Below, in pieces: positions 31,914 to 39,402 of a stretch of 39,427 nucleotides of DNA. The notes below the pieces were generated by a model that was not told where the DNA came from, did no database searches, and saw nothing but the letters and a program-made list of their open reading frames with translations. Numbering within the stretch: the stretch's first letter is position 1; each line of letters opens with the position of its first letter. The DNA lies in IMG/VR virus record IMGVR_UViG_3300046170_000219, positions 1 to 39,427 of that record. One strand, 5' to 3'. This DNA is from a virus. A program made the translations under genes and the position numbers.

Positions 31914-32477
31914 ATGAGCGAAATTATTATCAAAAACGTAAGACTTTCTTTTCCATCTTTGTTTAAGCCTTCGGCTTTTCAGGAAGGGGACACATTGAAG
32001 TATCGAGCGAACTTCATACTCGATGAAGTTCAACACAAAAAAGAGATTGCCCAGATCAAGAAGATTCAGCAGGAGCTGTCATCCCGCTGGGGTGATAAGC
32101 AGCCGCGTAATCTATTTTGCTCACTGCAACATTTCGACGATTTGCAAACGCAGCGGCCAGAGTATGAGGGCAGCTACGTTTTGAAAGCCAACAACAAAAG
32201 TCGGCCAAATGTCGTAGACAAAGACCTAAGTCCCTTGGTCGAAGAGGATGGCAAGCTCACACGGGGCGGCGACTATGTAAACGCGAAGGTTCGGCTCTAC
32301 GCATGGGACAACGGCAAAAGTTTTTGGGGTCAGATGTGCAGCCTTGAGACAGTGCAGTACGCTAAAGAAGGCGAACCACTTGGGGGCGGCAACAGCGACC
32401 CAATGGCTGGTTTTGACGATGTTAGCGATGAGACAGCGCAGGACGTTGCAGAGGAGGCAGAGGAGTTCTTGGCTTGA
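31914..32477 (+). CDS. DUF2815 single-stranded DNA-binding-like protein
   Basis: A 187-residue protein. IIIKNVRLSFPSLFKPSAFQ, then KYRANFILDEVQHKKEIAQI, ending with an acidic tail (DETAQDVAEEAEEFLA). The N-terminal beta-barrel pattern and GKSFWGQMCSLETVQYAKEG agree with the phage DUF2815 family, considered SSB-like and found with DUF2800 and family A polymerases. The acidic tail is the usual partner-interaction element of SSBs. An AGGACAG site precedes ATG 31914. The stop overlaps the polymerase TTG start as TTGA. Confidence 0.82.
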   Translation: MSEIIIKNVRLSFPSLFKPSAFQEGDTLKYRANFILDEVQHKKEIAQIKKIQQELSSRWGDKQPRNLFCSLQHFDDLQTQRPEYEGSYVLKANNKSRPNVVDKDLSPLVEEDGKLTRGGDYVNAKVRLYAWDNGKSFWGQMCSLETVQYAKEGEPLGGGNSDPMAGFDDVSDETAQDVAEEAEEFLA

Positions 32478-34352
32478 TCGTAAGCCTCGACTTCGAGACC
32501 TACTCCGAGTGCGACATCCGGTCTGCGGGTGCGTGGGCCTATGCCGACCACCCCAGCACCGAGGTGCTGTGTCTAGCGTGGGCGGTGAACGATGAGCCGC
32601 CCGAGCTGTGGACTCCCGGGATGCCTGCGCCGACTGAGCTGTTCGGCTTGATCGAGCGCGGGGCCGAGGTTTGGGCTTGGAATAGCTTCTTCGAGCTTGC
32701 GATCTGGCAGCGGGTGCTGATGTGGCCCACGATCCCCATCGAGCAGTGGAACGACACCGCTGCACTGGCTGCGGCGCAGGCATACCCCCGCGCTCTCGGT
32801 AAATGCGGCGAGTTCATGGAGATGGACGATGAATAATCTAAAAGATAAACGCGGCAAGTATTTAATCCAGCGGCTTTGCAAGCCTTACCGGGGCAAGCGC
32901 GTGCAGGATCAGGAGCTGCTGCGCGAGCTGTACGACTACTGTCTTCAGGACGTTGTTGCCGAGAGGGCAATACGAAAAGAACTGAGACCACTGCACGCTA
33001 ATGAGCGATTGGTCTGGGAGGCTGACCAGCGCATGAACCTGCGCGGCGTGAAGCTGGACGCTGCAAACTGCGAGCACGCCATTGAGATCATCAAGAAAGT
33101 CGAGGCCGCGCTGAACCAAGAGGTTTTCGAGCTGACCGACGGGGAGCTGGCCTCAACGTCCTCTCGGGCCAAGTCCCTTGAATGGATCAACCGGCAGGGT
33201 CTAGCGATGGACTCCTACGACAAGGCCGCCGTGACTTGCGCCCTTGAAGGTGTATGCCCACCCAAGGTGTATCGCTTCCTTCAGATACGTCAGGCGTTGT
33301 CGAAGTCCAGCACCAAGAAGTTCCAAGCGATGCTGGCCTGCTTGGGCCGGGATGGCCGCGCCCATGGCACCGGCATGTACCACGGGGCCGCTACCGGGCG
33401 CTGGTCTGGCCGACACTTCCAGCCGCAGAATCTCCCGCGCCCCATAGTCGATGACGTTGACCCAATAATCGATGCGCTGCGGTACCGCTGCCCGGATCAG
33501 CTCCCGGGAGAGCCGATGGCTCTTCTGGCCTCATGCCTGCGCGGGATGCTGATCGCCAGCAAGGGCCGCAGGCTGATTGTCTCTGACTACTCGGCCATCG
33601 AGGCCCGGGTGCTTGCGTGGCTGGCCGGTCACGAGACCGTGTTGCAGTCGTTTAGGGATGGATTGGATCTTTATAAGGTCACGGCCTCCGACATGTACGG
33701 GATTCCGTACGCCCACGTCGATAAGGATCAAAGATTTCTTTCCAAGATAGCAACGCTGGCGCTGGGGTATCAGGGCGGCGTAAAAGCCTTCCAGAAGATG
33801 GCGGTTAATTACGGAACCGACGTTGATGAGGCCACGGCGCTCAAGATCCGCGACGATTGGCGAGCAGCCAACAGGCCCATTGTGAATCTCTGGCACGAGG
33901 TAGAACGCGCAGCCTACAACGCCATACAGAACGGGAGGCGTGAAGAGACCCGAGTCGGTGACTTCTTGATGGTCAAGGGCGACCTTCTCTTTAAGCTGCC
34001 ATCTGGCAGGTGCCTGTCGTTCCCTCGGGCGGCTTTGATCAACAGCAAGATCACCTACCAAGGGATGAACAACTTCACGCACAAGTGGGGAACCATCGAG
34101 ACCTACGGCGGCTCACTGGTGCAGTCGATAACGCAGGCAGTGGCCCGTGACCTGCTGGCGCACGCCCTTCTAAAGCTCGACGCCGCTGGCTACGACCCCA
34201 TCATGACAGTTCATGATGAGATTGTTGCCGACACCAAGATCGGCCACGGCTCTCTCGACGAGTTCAACACATTAATGTGCGAGCTTCCCGACTGGGCCAA
34301 GGGTCTGCCGGTAGACGTTGAAGGCTACGAGGCCGACAGGTACCGCAAGTGA
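32474..34352 (+). CDS. Family A DNA polymerase with 3'-5' exonuclease, one +1 indel
   Basis: TTG start at 32474 with GGAG upstream: MIVSLDFETYSECDIRSAGA. Exo motifs I (DFETYS) and II (AWNSFFELA) are in the first frame, which stops at 32836. Motif III (LYDYCLQDVVAERA) and the polymerase are in the frame from 32829. One base removed near 32800-32830 joins them as a 625-residue protein of normal length. Polymerase motif A is DYSAIEARVLAWLAG, motif B KIATLALGYQGGVKAF, motif C MTVHDEIVAD. It should be the replicative polymerase of the phage. A true split between exo motifs II and III is unlikely. Confidence 0.88.
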
Positions 34353-34609
34353 GGGAGTCCCACATAGAAGGAACCGTCAACCGCTACGCCCGTGACCGGG
34401 GGTGGTTGGCCTTCAAGTGGGTCTCAACCTCGCAGCGCGGGGTGCCCGACATGATCTATTTCAAGGACGGCGAGTGCCTGATGATCGAGTTCAAGGCACC
34501 CGGCAAGTCCGCTACTTCATACCAGCACGCAATCCACAAACGACTGAAGGAGCACGGCTTCCACGTTTACGTTGTTGACAACATCGATCAGGGGAAACTC
34601 CTATTCTAA
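34349..34609 (+). CDS. VRR-NUC nuclease
   Basis: An 86-residue single-domain nuclease from GTG 34349 (MRESHIEGTVNRYARDRGWL), overlapping the polymerase stop as GTGA. The catalytic core is VPDMIYF (G-V-P-D), then CLMIEFKAPG (E-x-K) and SATSYQHAIHKRLKEHGFHV (Q-x-x-x-x-x-L), all VRR-NUC motifs. Members resolve or cut branched DNA in phage replication. It sits in the usual order polymerase, VRR-NUC, SNF2 helicase. Confidence 0.85.
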   Translation: MRESHIEGTVNRYARDRGWLAFKWVSTSQRGVPDMIYFKDGECLMIEFKAPGKSATSYQHAIHKRLKEHGFHVYVVDNIDQGKLLF

Positions 34610-35985
34610 AGCACACAGACCTCCACCAGTACCAGCTCCGGGCCGCGCAGTTCATCAAGGACAATAGCCACGCGGCGCTGTGGGTAGACATGGGACTTGG
34701 CAAGACCGTTAGCACACTCACGGCGCTGGTCGATCTGCTGGTCACTAAGGACATAAAGAAGGTGCTGATCATCGCACCGCTGCGAGTGGCGCAGCACACA
34801 TGGCCTACCGAGATCAAAAACTGGCAGCACCTCCGGGCGCTGCGCTTTTCAGTCATAGCGGGACTCAGCCCCGCCAAGCGCGAGGAGGCGATGCACTCCT
34901 CGGCACCCATACACATCATCAACCGGGAGAACCTACCTTGGCTCGCAGAAGTTTTAGGGCGCAACTGGCATTACGACGCCGTAGTAATCGACGAGTCCAG
35001 CTCATTCAAAAGTCACGGCTCGAAGAGATGGAAGGCGCTGCGTCAGGTGGTGAAGTCGGGGAAGATCAAGAGGATGGTGCAGCTAACCGGGACACCGGCA
35101 CCCAACAGCCTGCTGGAGCTGTGGCCCCAGATCTACCTGCTCGACAAGGGTAAGCGGCTAGGCGATACCCGGGGCAAGTTCCTCGAAACCTACTGCCGCC
35201 AAGTCGGCAACCCACAATGGTCGCAGTATGAAGTCAGACCCGACCGCGTTGATCTGTTGCAGGAGAGGGTGGCCGATCTGGTTCTGCGTATGGACGCCGA
35301 GGACTACCTTGAGCTACCGCAGCGCATCGACAGCGACGTTGTTGTGTCACTGCCGCCCAAGGCCCAGAAAGCATATAAACAGATGCAGGATGAATTCCTG
35401 ATAGAGCTGGAGCAGGGCGAGGTGCTTGCCGCCAACGCCGCAGTGAAGATCAACAAGCTCCTGCAAGTCAGCTCCGGGTCGCTATATACCGAGGACGGCT
35501 ACGAGGTTCTCCACGATGCCAAGATCGAGGCGCTGAAGGAAATCATCGAGGCATCCAACGAGCCGGTGCTGATCGCCTACAACTTTCAGTCCGACGCCGA
35601 GCGCATCTGCGAGGCAATAAAAGGCGCGGTGGTGCTGAAAAAAGACGCAACCTTGATCGACAAGTGGAACAAGGGTCAGGTGCCGGTAATGCTGGCGCAC
35701 CCCGCCAGTGCCGGGCACGGGCTGAACCTGCAACATGGCGGATCTTTGATCGTATGGTTTGGCTTATCTTGGTCGTTGGAGCTGTACCAGCAGTTCAATG
35801 CACGCCTGCATCGTCAGGGGCAAACGCGTCCGGTGCGCGTTATACATATTCTGGCAGACACCCCAGCCGACTTGTTGGTCAGGGACGTTTTATCAGACAA
35901 AGATGAGACGCAGAGCACTCTGCTTACGTTTGTTGATCACTTGCGAGACGGAAATCAACCAAAAGTTGTAGACAAGTTAAAGTAG
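34603..35985 (+). CDS. SNF2-family DNA helicase/ATPase, start not canonical
   Basis: The conserved part begins before the first ATG. In frame upstream of ATG 34690, codons from 34603 (ATT CTA AAG) give KHTDLHQYQLRAAQFIKDNS, then AALWVDMGLGKTVSTLTALV (Q-motif and Walker A). Starting at 34690 would cut Walker A. The in-frame TGA at 34576 leaves ATT 34603, with GGGGA upstream, as the only near-start. Later motifs: VVIDESSSFKS (DESS, II), QLTGTPAPNSLLELW (III), VLIAYNFQSDAERI (IV), HPASAGHGLNLQHGG (V), YQQFNARLHRQGQTRPVRV (VI). 460 codons, full length for phage SNF2 proteins; a role in fork or recombination intermediate remodelling is likely. Confidence 0.83.
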   Translation: MLKHTDLHQYQLRAAQFIKDNSHAALWVDMGLGKTVSTLTALVDLLVTKDIKKVLIIAPLRVAQHTWPTEIKNWQHLRALRFSVIAGLSPAKREEAMHSSAPIHIINRENLPWLAEVLGRNWHYDAVVIDESSSFKSHGSKRWKALRQVVKSGKIKRMVQLTGTPAPNSLLELWPQIYLLDKGKRLGDTRGKFLETYCRQVGNPQWSQYEVRPDRVDLLQERVADLVLRMDAEDYLELPQRIDSDVVVSLPPKAQKAYKQMQDEFLIELEQGEVLAANAAVKINKLLQVSSGSLYTEDGYEVLHDAKIEALKEIIEASNEPVLIAYNFQSDAERICEAIKGAVVLKKDATLIDKWNKGQVPVMLAHPASAGHGLNLQHGGSLIVWFGLSWSLELYQQFNARLHRQGQTRPVRVIHILADTPADLLVRDVLSDKDETQSTLLTFVDHLRDGNQPKVVDKLK

Positions 35986-36013
35986 TCGGACTAATATTGG
36001 AACCCATTCACTT

Positions 36014-36038
36014 ACAACGGGGGGTTGTTTTGGACAAC
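36014..36038. promoter_or_regulatory. Three-half-site operator at the start of the CI-like gene
   Basis: ACAAC (36014-36018), GTTGT (36024-36028) and ACAAC (36034-36038) alternate with exact 5-nt spacers, 10 bp centre to centre. The array spans the presumed ribosome-binding GGGGGG and TTG start of the CI-like gene. Autoregulation is probable. Confidence 0.55.
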
Positions 36039-36683
36039 TTTGCAACCCGCTTGCTCGAAGCATGTAACGCAAGCGATGAAATACCGGACTACGGCAAAGG
36101 TCAGCAGACCGCGATTGCATCAAGATTGAATGTCAGTCAAGAGGCTGTGAGGAAGTGGCTCGCGGGAGAGACCGTGCCAAGGGCTGCGCTTTCAAAGCGG
36201 CTCGCTACACTGCTCGGCGTTAAGCACTCGTGGCTCATGCTAGGCACCGCTCATGGCGAGATCGAGGTGGATATTAAACTGGCGAGACGCCACAAGGCCT
36301 GCGTCTACGCTGTGATGACCTACGTCGTTGGCGCTGGAAAGGGCGCAACCTTTAGCGACGAAGAGGCCATCGATGACATTACGCTGATTGATGGCGGCAA
36401 GCTGCTCAGGGTCAGTGTTGAGATGGCAGAACGCCCAAGCGAAGGCGTTTATGAGGTCAGGTTCTCCGAGTCGCAGAAAAAAGCCGGGGTGACTGTGGCG
36501 GTGGTTGCGGAGTACCAAACGCAGCGTAGCGCGATGATGGACGCTCTTGAGATCGACGAAAATATCTGGAAGAAGCACGGCAAGCTGTCGGGCAGGGAGC
36601 TAGTTCTGCGGTTTGAGAGAAGCGCACGCGGAAACACCTACTCCGTTGGCGGCACGAAAATTAGAAAGTTCTTGGAGCCATGA
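36030..36683 (+). CDS. CI-like repressor without protease domain
   Basis: The start is taken at TTG 36030 (MDNFATRLLEACNASDEIPD) after GGGGGG; an in-frame TTG at 35997 adds 11 residues. The N-terminal HTH, QQTAIASRLNVSQEAVRKWL then AGETVPRAALSKRLATLLGV, is of the CI/XRE type, with the common WL..G extension (KHSWLMLGTAHGE). The C-terminal part (about residues 80-217) has no Ser-Lys peptidase motifs of LexA/CI type, so induction should not depend on RecA-driven self-cleavage. It lies between the SNF2 helicase and the AlpA/Xis-like gene, which overlaps it by ATGA. It is the best candidate to bind the ACAAC dyads. Confidence 0.72.
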   Translation: MDNFATRLLEACNASDEIPDYGKGQQTAIASRLNVSQEAVRKWLAGETVPRAALSKRLATLLGVKHSWLMLGTAHGEIEVDIKLARRHKACVYAVMTYVVGAGKGATFSDEEAIDDITLIDGGKLLRVSVEMAERPSEGVYEVRFSESQKKAGVTVAVVAEYQTQRSAMMDALEIDENIWKKHGKLSGRELVLRFERSARGNTYSVGGTKIRKFLEP

Positions 36684-36883
36684 TGGAAAAACCGTATCTC
36701 GATTTAACAGAGCTGTCTGCTCTCTTCGGCATGAAGAAGAGCAGTCTGTTGAATGCGATCTCCAGCGAGAGGTTCTGCTGCCCAACCTACAAGCTCGGCA
36801 GGCAGCGCGTTGCGGATCGCAAAGTCGTGGAGGCCTACTTCGCCGCCAAGCGCGACGAGGGTTTGCGTCAAATTACAACCTAA
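36680..36883 (+). CDS. AlpA/Xis-like excisionase or regulator
   Basis: A 67-residue protein. YLDLTELSALFGMKKSSLLN, then ISSERFCCPTYKLGRQRVAD, then RKVVEAYFAAKRDEG has the winged-HTH layout of AlpA/MerR-like excisionases: an HTH then a (P)xxxLG(R/G)xR.xxxxxVExx wing and helix. It overlaps the CI-like stop and converges with the integrase, whose stop is 15 nt beyond. It may direct excision or activate int. Confidence 0.7.
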   Translation: MMEKPYLDLTELSALFGMKKSSLLNAISSERFCCPTYKLGRQRVADRKVVEAYFAAKRDEGLRQITT

Positions 36884-36897
36884 AGGTGATAGACAAC

Positions 36898-37926
36898 CTA
36901 AAGTCCTTTTTCTTTTAGGTTTCCGACTATGTGCTCCGCTCGCAGGTGCGTATAGGACTGAAGCATTTGGATGTCCCGGTGGCCGCTGAACATAGCCACC
37001 TCCGATGGCAGGAAGATCCCCATCTCAGTCAATCGGCTGACACCCTCGTGGCGCAGGTCGTGCCAGACCAGATCCTTGATACCCGCCTTGTCCCTGTATC
37101 GGTTAAATATCTTGGCCGCGTGGTTTGAGCTGACGTTAAAAATGAACTCCCCACGGCGCTCTTGCTTCTCGATGATCGCCATCGCATCTGCCAGTAGCGG
37201 AACCCGGCTATAGACCTTTCCCTTTGGGTGCTTGCGCCAGCAGCCAACCGTTCTCTCCTCGGCGTCCAGCTCGTCCCAGCGCAGGGTGAACTGCTCCCCC
37301 CGGCGCATCGCGGTCAGTACAGCGAAGCGCATGACCTCGGGCAGAGACCAGCTCTTTTCCTGCGCCCCTTGGAAGTCATCCAGAATCCACTCCTCTTCGA
37401 TTGCACGCAGCTCCTCGTCGGTGACCCTGCGAGTTCTGCGATCAGACTTAGTGATGAACTTCTGGCTTGCGAGCCAATCCTTTGCCATCCTGAACTCTGC
37501 CATCTCGGGCTTGAGCTGCATGTAGGTCTCGGCAAATTTTAACAGCGTCCGCATGTAGGCGAATGTGATGTTTATAGAGCTGGCCTTGACCTCGTGCTTG
37601 CGCTTCTCGACGTACTCAAAGAACACCTCGCGCCTCAAATCCTTCAAGGCGTAGCGCCCGAAGTGCTTGTCGATCTGGCGGTAGACCTTGGCCTTGTCGG
37701 CAGACATGTCCAGCACCTTAAAGCTCTGCTCAATCACGTCAGACAGCACAGCTTTCTCGGCCCGGAACTCTCCCTTCTCCAAGTCCGTTTCGGTCTTGTT
37801 GGCAAAGTCCTTGGCCGTCTGCCACTTGGAAAAGGTTTTGGAAACCGTAGGGTTCCCGGCCTTGCGGATCAACACCCGGTAGCGGACGTTGCCCTTTGCG
37901 TCTTTTCTTTTTTGAATGACTGCCAC
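36898..37926 (-). CDS. int: Tyrosine integrase
   Basis: A 342-residue tyrosine recombinase. The N-terminus (MAVIQKRKDAKGNVRYRVLI, Arm-type AP2-like binding) is followed by a SAM-like core-binding region (YVEKRKHEVKASSINITFAY). Catalytic residues: R208 in TAMRRGEQ, K235 in HPKGK, H289 and R292 in WHDLRHEG, H316 in SGHRDI and nucleophile Y325 in QSYTHL. The set is complete. It should insert the phage at attB and, with the Xis-like protein, excise it. A dyad operator and promoter lie just upstream, and TGGTACAGT arm-like repeats lie beyond. Chosen ATG 37926 is followed directly by the conserved domain. Confidence 0.92.
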   Translation of the reverse strand: MAVIQKRKDAKGNVRYRVLIRKAGNPTVSKTFSKWQTAKDFANKTETDLEKGEFRAEKAVLSDVIEQSFKVLDMSADKAKVYRQIDKHFGRYALKDLRREVFFEYVEKRKHEVKASSINITFAYMRTLLKFAETYMQLKPEMAEFRMAKDWLASQKFITKSDRRTRRVTDEELRAIEEEWILDDFQGAQEKSWSLPEVMRFAVLTAMRRGEQFTLRWDELDAEERTVGCWRKHPKGKVYSRVPLLADAMAIIEKQERRGEFIFNVSSNHAAKIFNRYRDKAGIKDLVWHDLRHEGVSRLTEMGIFLPSEVAMFSGHRDIQMLQSYTHLRAEHIVGNLKEKGL

Positions 37927-37952
37927 GATATACCTCCATCTGATTGATAGAG

Positions 37953-37992
37953 GTTACAACATTTAGCCGTGGAAAGACAACCTAGAGTTGTC
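37953..37992 (-). promoter_or_regulatory. Integrase promoter-like site with perfect ACAAC operator dyad
   Basis: GACAAC-CTAGA-GTTGTC at 37976-37992 is a perfect 6+5+6 dyad. Minus-strand TTGTCT (37975-37980) with TGTAAC (37953-37958) at 16 nt could be -35/-10. A related, degenerate element (GATAA..CCTAGAGTTATC) is at 38189-38206. Confidence 0.5.
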
Positions 37993-38002
37993 GAAACTAA
38001 AA

Positions 38003-38276
38003 CGTGGTACAGTTCGTGGTACAGTGACAAAAGTTATTTGTCTGAAAATGCCTTATTTTCCGTGGGTTTAAGTGATTGAAACGGTTACCTTTAATTTATC
38101 TAAGTGATTGAAAATGAACGAAAATGAAATTACCACGGTTATGTGGGATAACCGCTGCTTGCTGCACTATGCGGTTCACGATCATGGCGATAAACCTAGA
38201 GTTATCAACAGGTTACAGGTAAAAGGGCCAGTGCCGAAGTGACCCTCTAAAACCCCGTGGTACGCTCTTGGTACAG
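38003..38276. other. attP-like region with arm-type repeats
   Basis: This 350-nt gap between integrase and the basic-protein genes has no gene. TGGTACAGT occurs at 38005-38013, 38017-38025 and 38269-38277, with TGGTAC also at 38258-38263; pairs are spaced 12 and 11 nt. TAAGTGATTGAAA occurs at 38069-38081 and 38101-38113. Pairs of such repeats upstream of int are typical of integrase arm sites flanking the crossover core. The core itself cannot be recognised without the host attB. Confidence 0.5.
38221..38246 (-). terminator. Probable terminator of the virion operon
   Basis: On the minus strand GGGTCA/TGGCCC (one G-U) pair around a CTTCGGCAC loop, followed by TTTT. It lies about 30 nt past the stop of the last basic-protein gene. 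Confidence 0.5.
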
Positions 38277-38444
38277 TTACCTTCGTCTTGGCGTTGTTTT
38301 GCGCTTGCTCTTTGGCTTCTTTGCCGTCTTGGCTGCGGCTTTGAAGTCTGCGGCGCTTGGCGCACCTGCGCTTCCCGGCTTCCTAGGGGGTTTTCCCGCT
38401 TTGCGGCGAGCGTGAATGTTTGCGTATAGTCCTTTACCGGGCAT
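38277..38444 (-). CDS. Small very basic phage protein
   Basis: ATG 38444 (MPGKGLYANIHARRKAGKPP) overlaps the previous stop as TGATG and has GGAG upstream; the longer start at 38474 lies inside the previous gene and is rejected. The 55-residue product ends KKPKSKRKTTPRRR. The MPGKGLYANIHA(K/R)R opening is widely shared by small phage proteins of unknown function next to ejection genes. It may bind DNA in the head. Confidence 0.72.
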   Translation of the reverse strand: MPGKGLYANIHARRKAGKPPRKPGSAGAPSAADFKAAAKTAKKPKSKRKTTPRRR

Positions 38445-38701
38445 CAGCTTCTCCTTGATTTTGCGCCGGAACATTTCCAGCGTTTGCGTGACAGGTTGTT
38501 TGGCGTGTTGGGATCGTTGGCCTTCTTCTTCGGCAGGCGCTTCTTAATCCCCAGCGATCTGGCGCAGTAACTATCGCCCTTGCTGGTTCCGGGCTTGACT
38601 CGTGCGCCACCGCCCTTGGCCTTACCGGCTTGGCCGTATGACACCTTCTTGCCCGAAGCTGTCACTTTAACTTTCGCTTTTCCTCTACGCGGTGTTGGCA
38701 T
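38444..38701 (-). CDS. Small basic phage protein
   Basis: An 85-residue protein: MPTPRRGKAKVKVTASGKKV, then SYGQAGKAKGGGARVKPGTS, then YCARSLGIKKRLPKKKANDP and a C-terminal RKRWKCSGAKSRRS. This set (VSYGQAGKAK, KGD.YCARS.GIKK, NDPN.PN.LSRK.W.C) is conserved among many podovirus small proteins. It is highly basic and Gly/Lys-rich, suggesting a packaged DNA-binding protein, but function is unknown. It lies 9 nt after the coiled-coil gene. Confidence 0.75.
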   Translation of the reverse strand: MPTPRRGKAKVKVTASGKKVSYGQAGKAKGGGARVKPGTSKGDSYCARSLGIKKRLPKKKANDPNTPNNLSRKRWKCSGAKSRRS

Positions 38702-38710
38702 GGCTACCTC

Positions 38711-39175
38711 TTATGTGAACGCTTTGATTGTCAAATAAAGAAACCCAGCGGCTATGCCGCCGCCGATAAGAAAAGTTGTGCCGCCGACGAGAAGCTGACT
38801 GATGATCTTGTCCTTTTCCTTCTTCTTTTTCGCTAACATCGCTGTGTGATCTTTTCGCATTTGTTCCTGTTCCCTCTTCATTTTGTTGAAGTCTTCGAGG
38901 AGAGCCGGATCGTGGACGACGAGGAGGTCATTTATGGATTTCCAATATCGCTCCTGCTGCTTGCGGAGCTGGGATAGCTTCAACATATCGCCTTGCGATA
39001 AAGGCCTAAACGTACTGGCCTTGCGATCCATCTCGAATTCGGTAAGCGCCTCGCCAAATTCTGAGATAGTGCCCATGACCTGACTTAGCCCAGCCCCCGT
39101 TTCGTTGGCTTGCTTAATGAGGCCGTTGATGGAGCTGAGTATTGCTGAGGCCGCTGCCACGCTTTCAATTATCAT
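38711..39175 (-). CDS. Coiled-coil protein with C-terminal membrane segment
   Basis: A 154-residue protein. An N-terminal Ala/Ser helix (MIIESVAAASAILSSINGLI) precedes a long charged coil (LRKQQERYWKSINDLLVVHD, then KMKREQEQMRKDHTAMLAKK), a KKKKEKDK basic collar and a transmembrane helix at about 131-152 (LLVGGTTFLIGGGIAAGFLY). Such proteins recur in virion operons; it could be an ejection or membrane-associated assembly factor. Its start overlaps the stop of the preceding ORF by 4 nt. Confidence 0.68.
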   Translation of the reverse strand: MIIESVAAASAILSSINGLIKQANETGAGLSQVMGTISEFGEALTEFEMDRKASTFRPLSQGDMLKLSQLRKQQERYWKSINDLLVVHDPALLEDFNKMKREQEQMRKDHTAMLAKKKKEKDKIISQLLVGGTTFLIGGGIAAGFLYLTIKAFT

Positions 39176-39402
39176 AGAGGTGAGAACAGTAGCGCCGTGT
39201 TGCCTGCAAGGTTTCCAGCAGAACGTGCGCGTCCAGCTTTCTGCCGGTCTTGCATGTACTCCTCTTCCAGAATCCCTCTCAGGAACGGGTTGCTGTAGGT
39301 GGAAGTAGCCTGTTGTTCACGCGGCAGAGACTGCTCAGTGGTCAACGCGGATTGCACATCATCGTAAAGCTGTGTGCCTTGCATAGCGCCGTAAGGGATC
39401 AT
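39172..39402 (-). CDS. Unknown ORF at right edge, possibly the C-terminus of the polyvalent ART protein
   Basis: A 76-residue ORF (MIPYGAMQGTQLYDDVQSAL, then REQQATSTYSNPFLRGILEE, ending AGNTALLFSPL). It is helical, without recognised domain. If the map is circular, the left-edge ART gene enters here in another frame (DGMRATVPYD). Removing one T from CCCTTACGG gives VPYDPYGAMQGTQLYDDV, so this ORF may be its C-terminus and not a separate gene. Otherwise it is a small virion-region protein. The upstream in-frame TGA at 39419 limits the start to ATG 39402. Confidence 0.5.
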   Translation of the reverse strand: MIPYGAMQGTQLYDDVQSALTTEQSLPREQQATSTYSNPFLRGILEEEYMQDRQKAGRARSAGNLAGNTALLFSPL

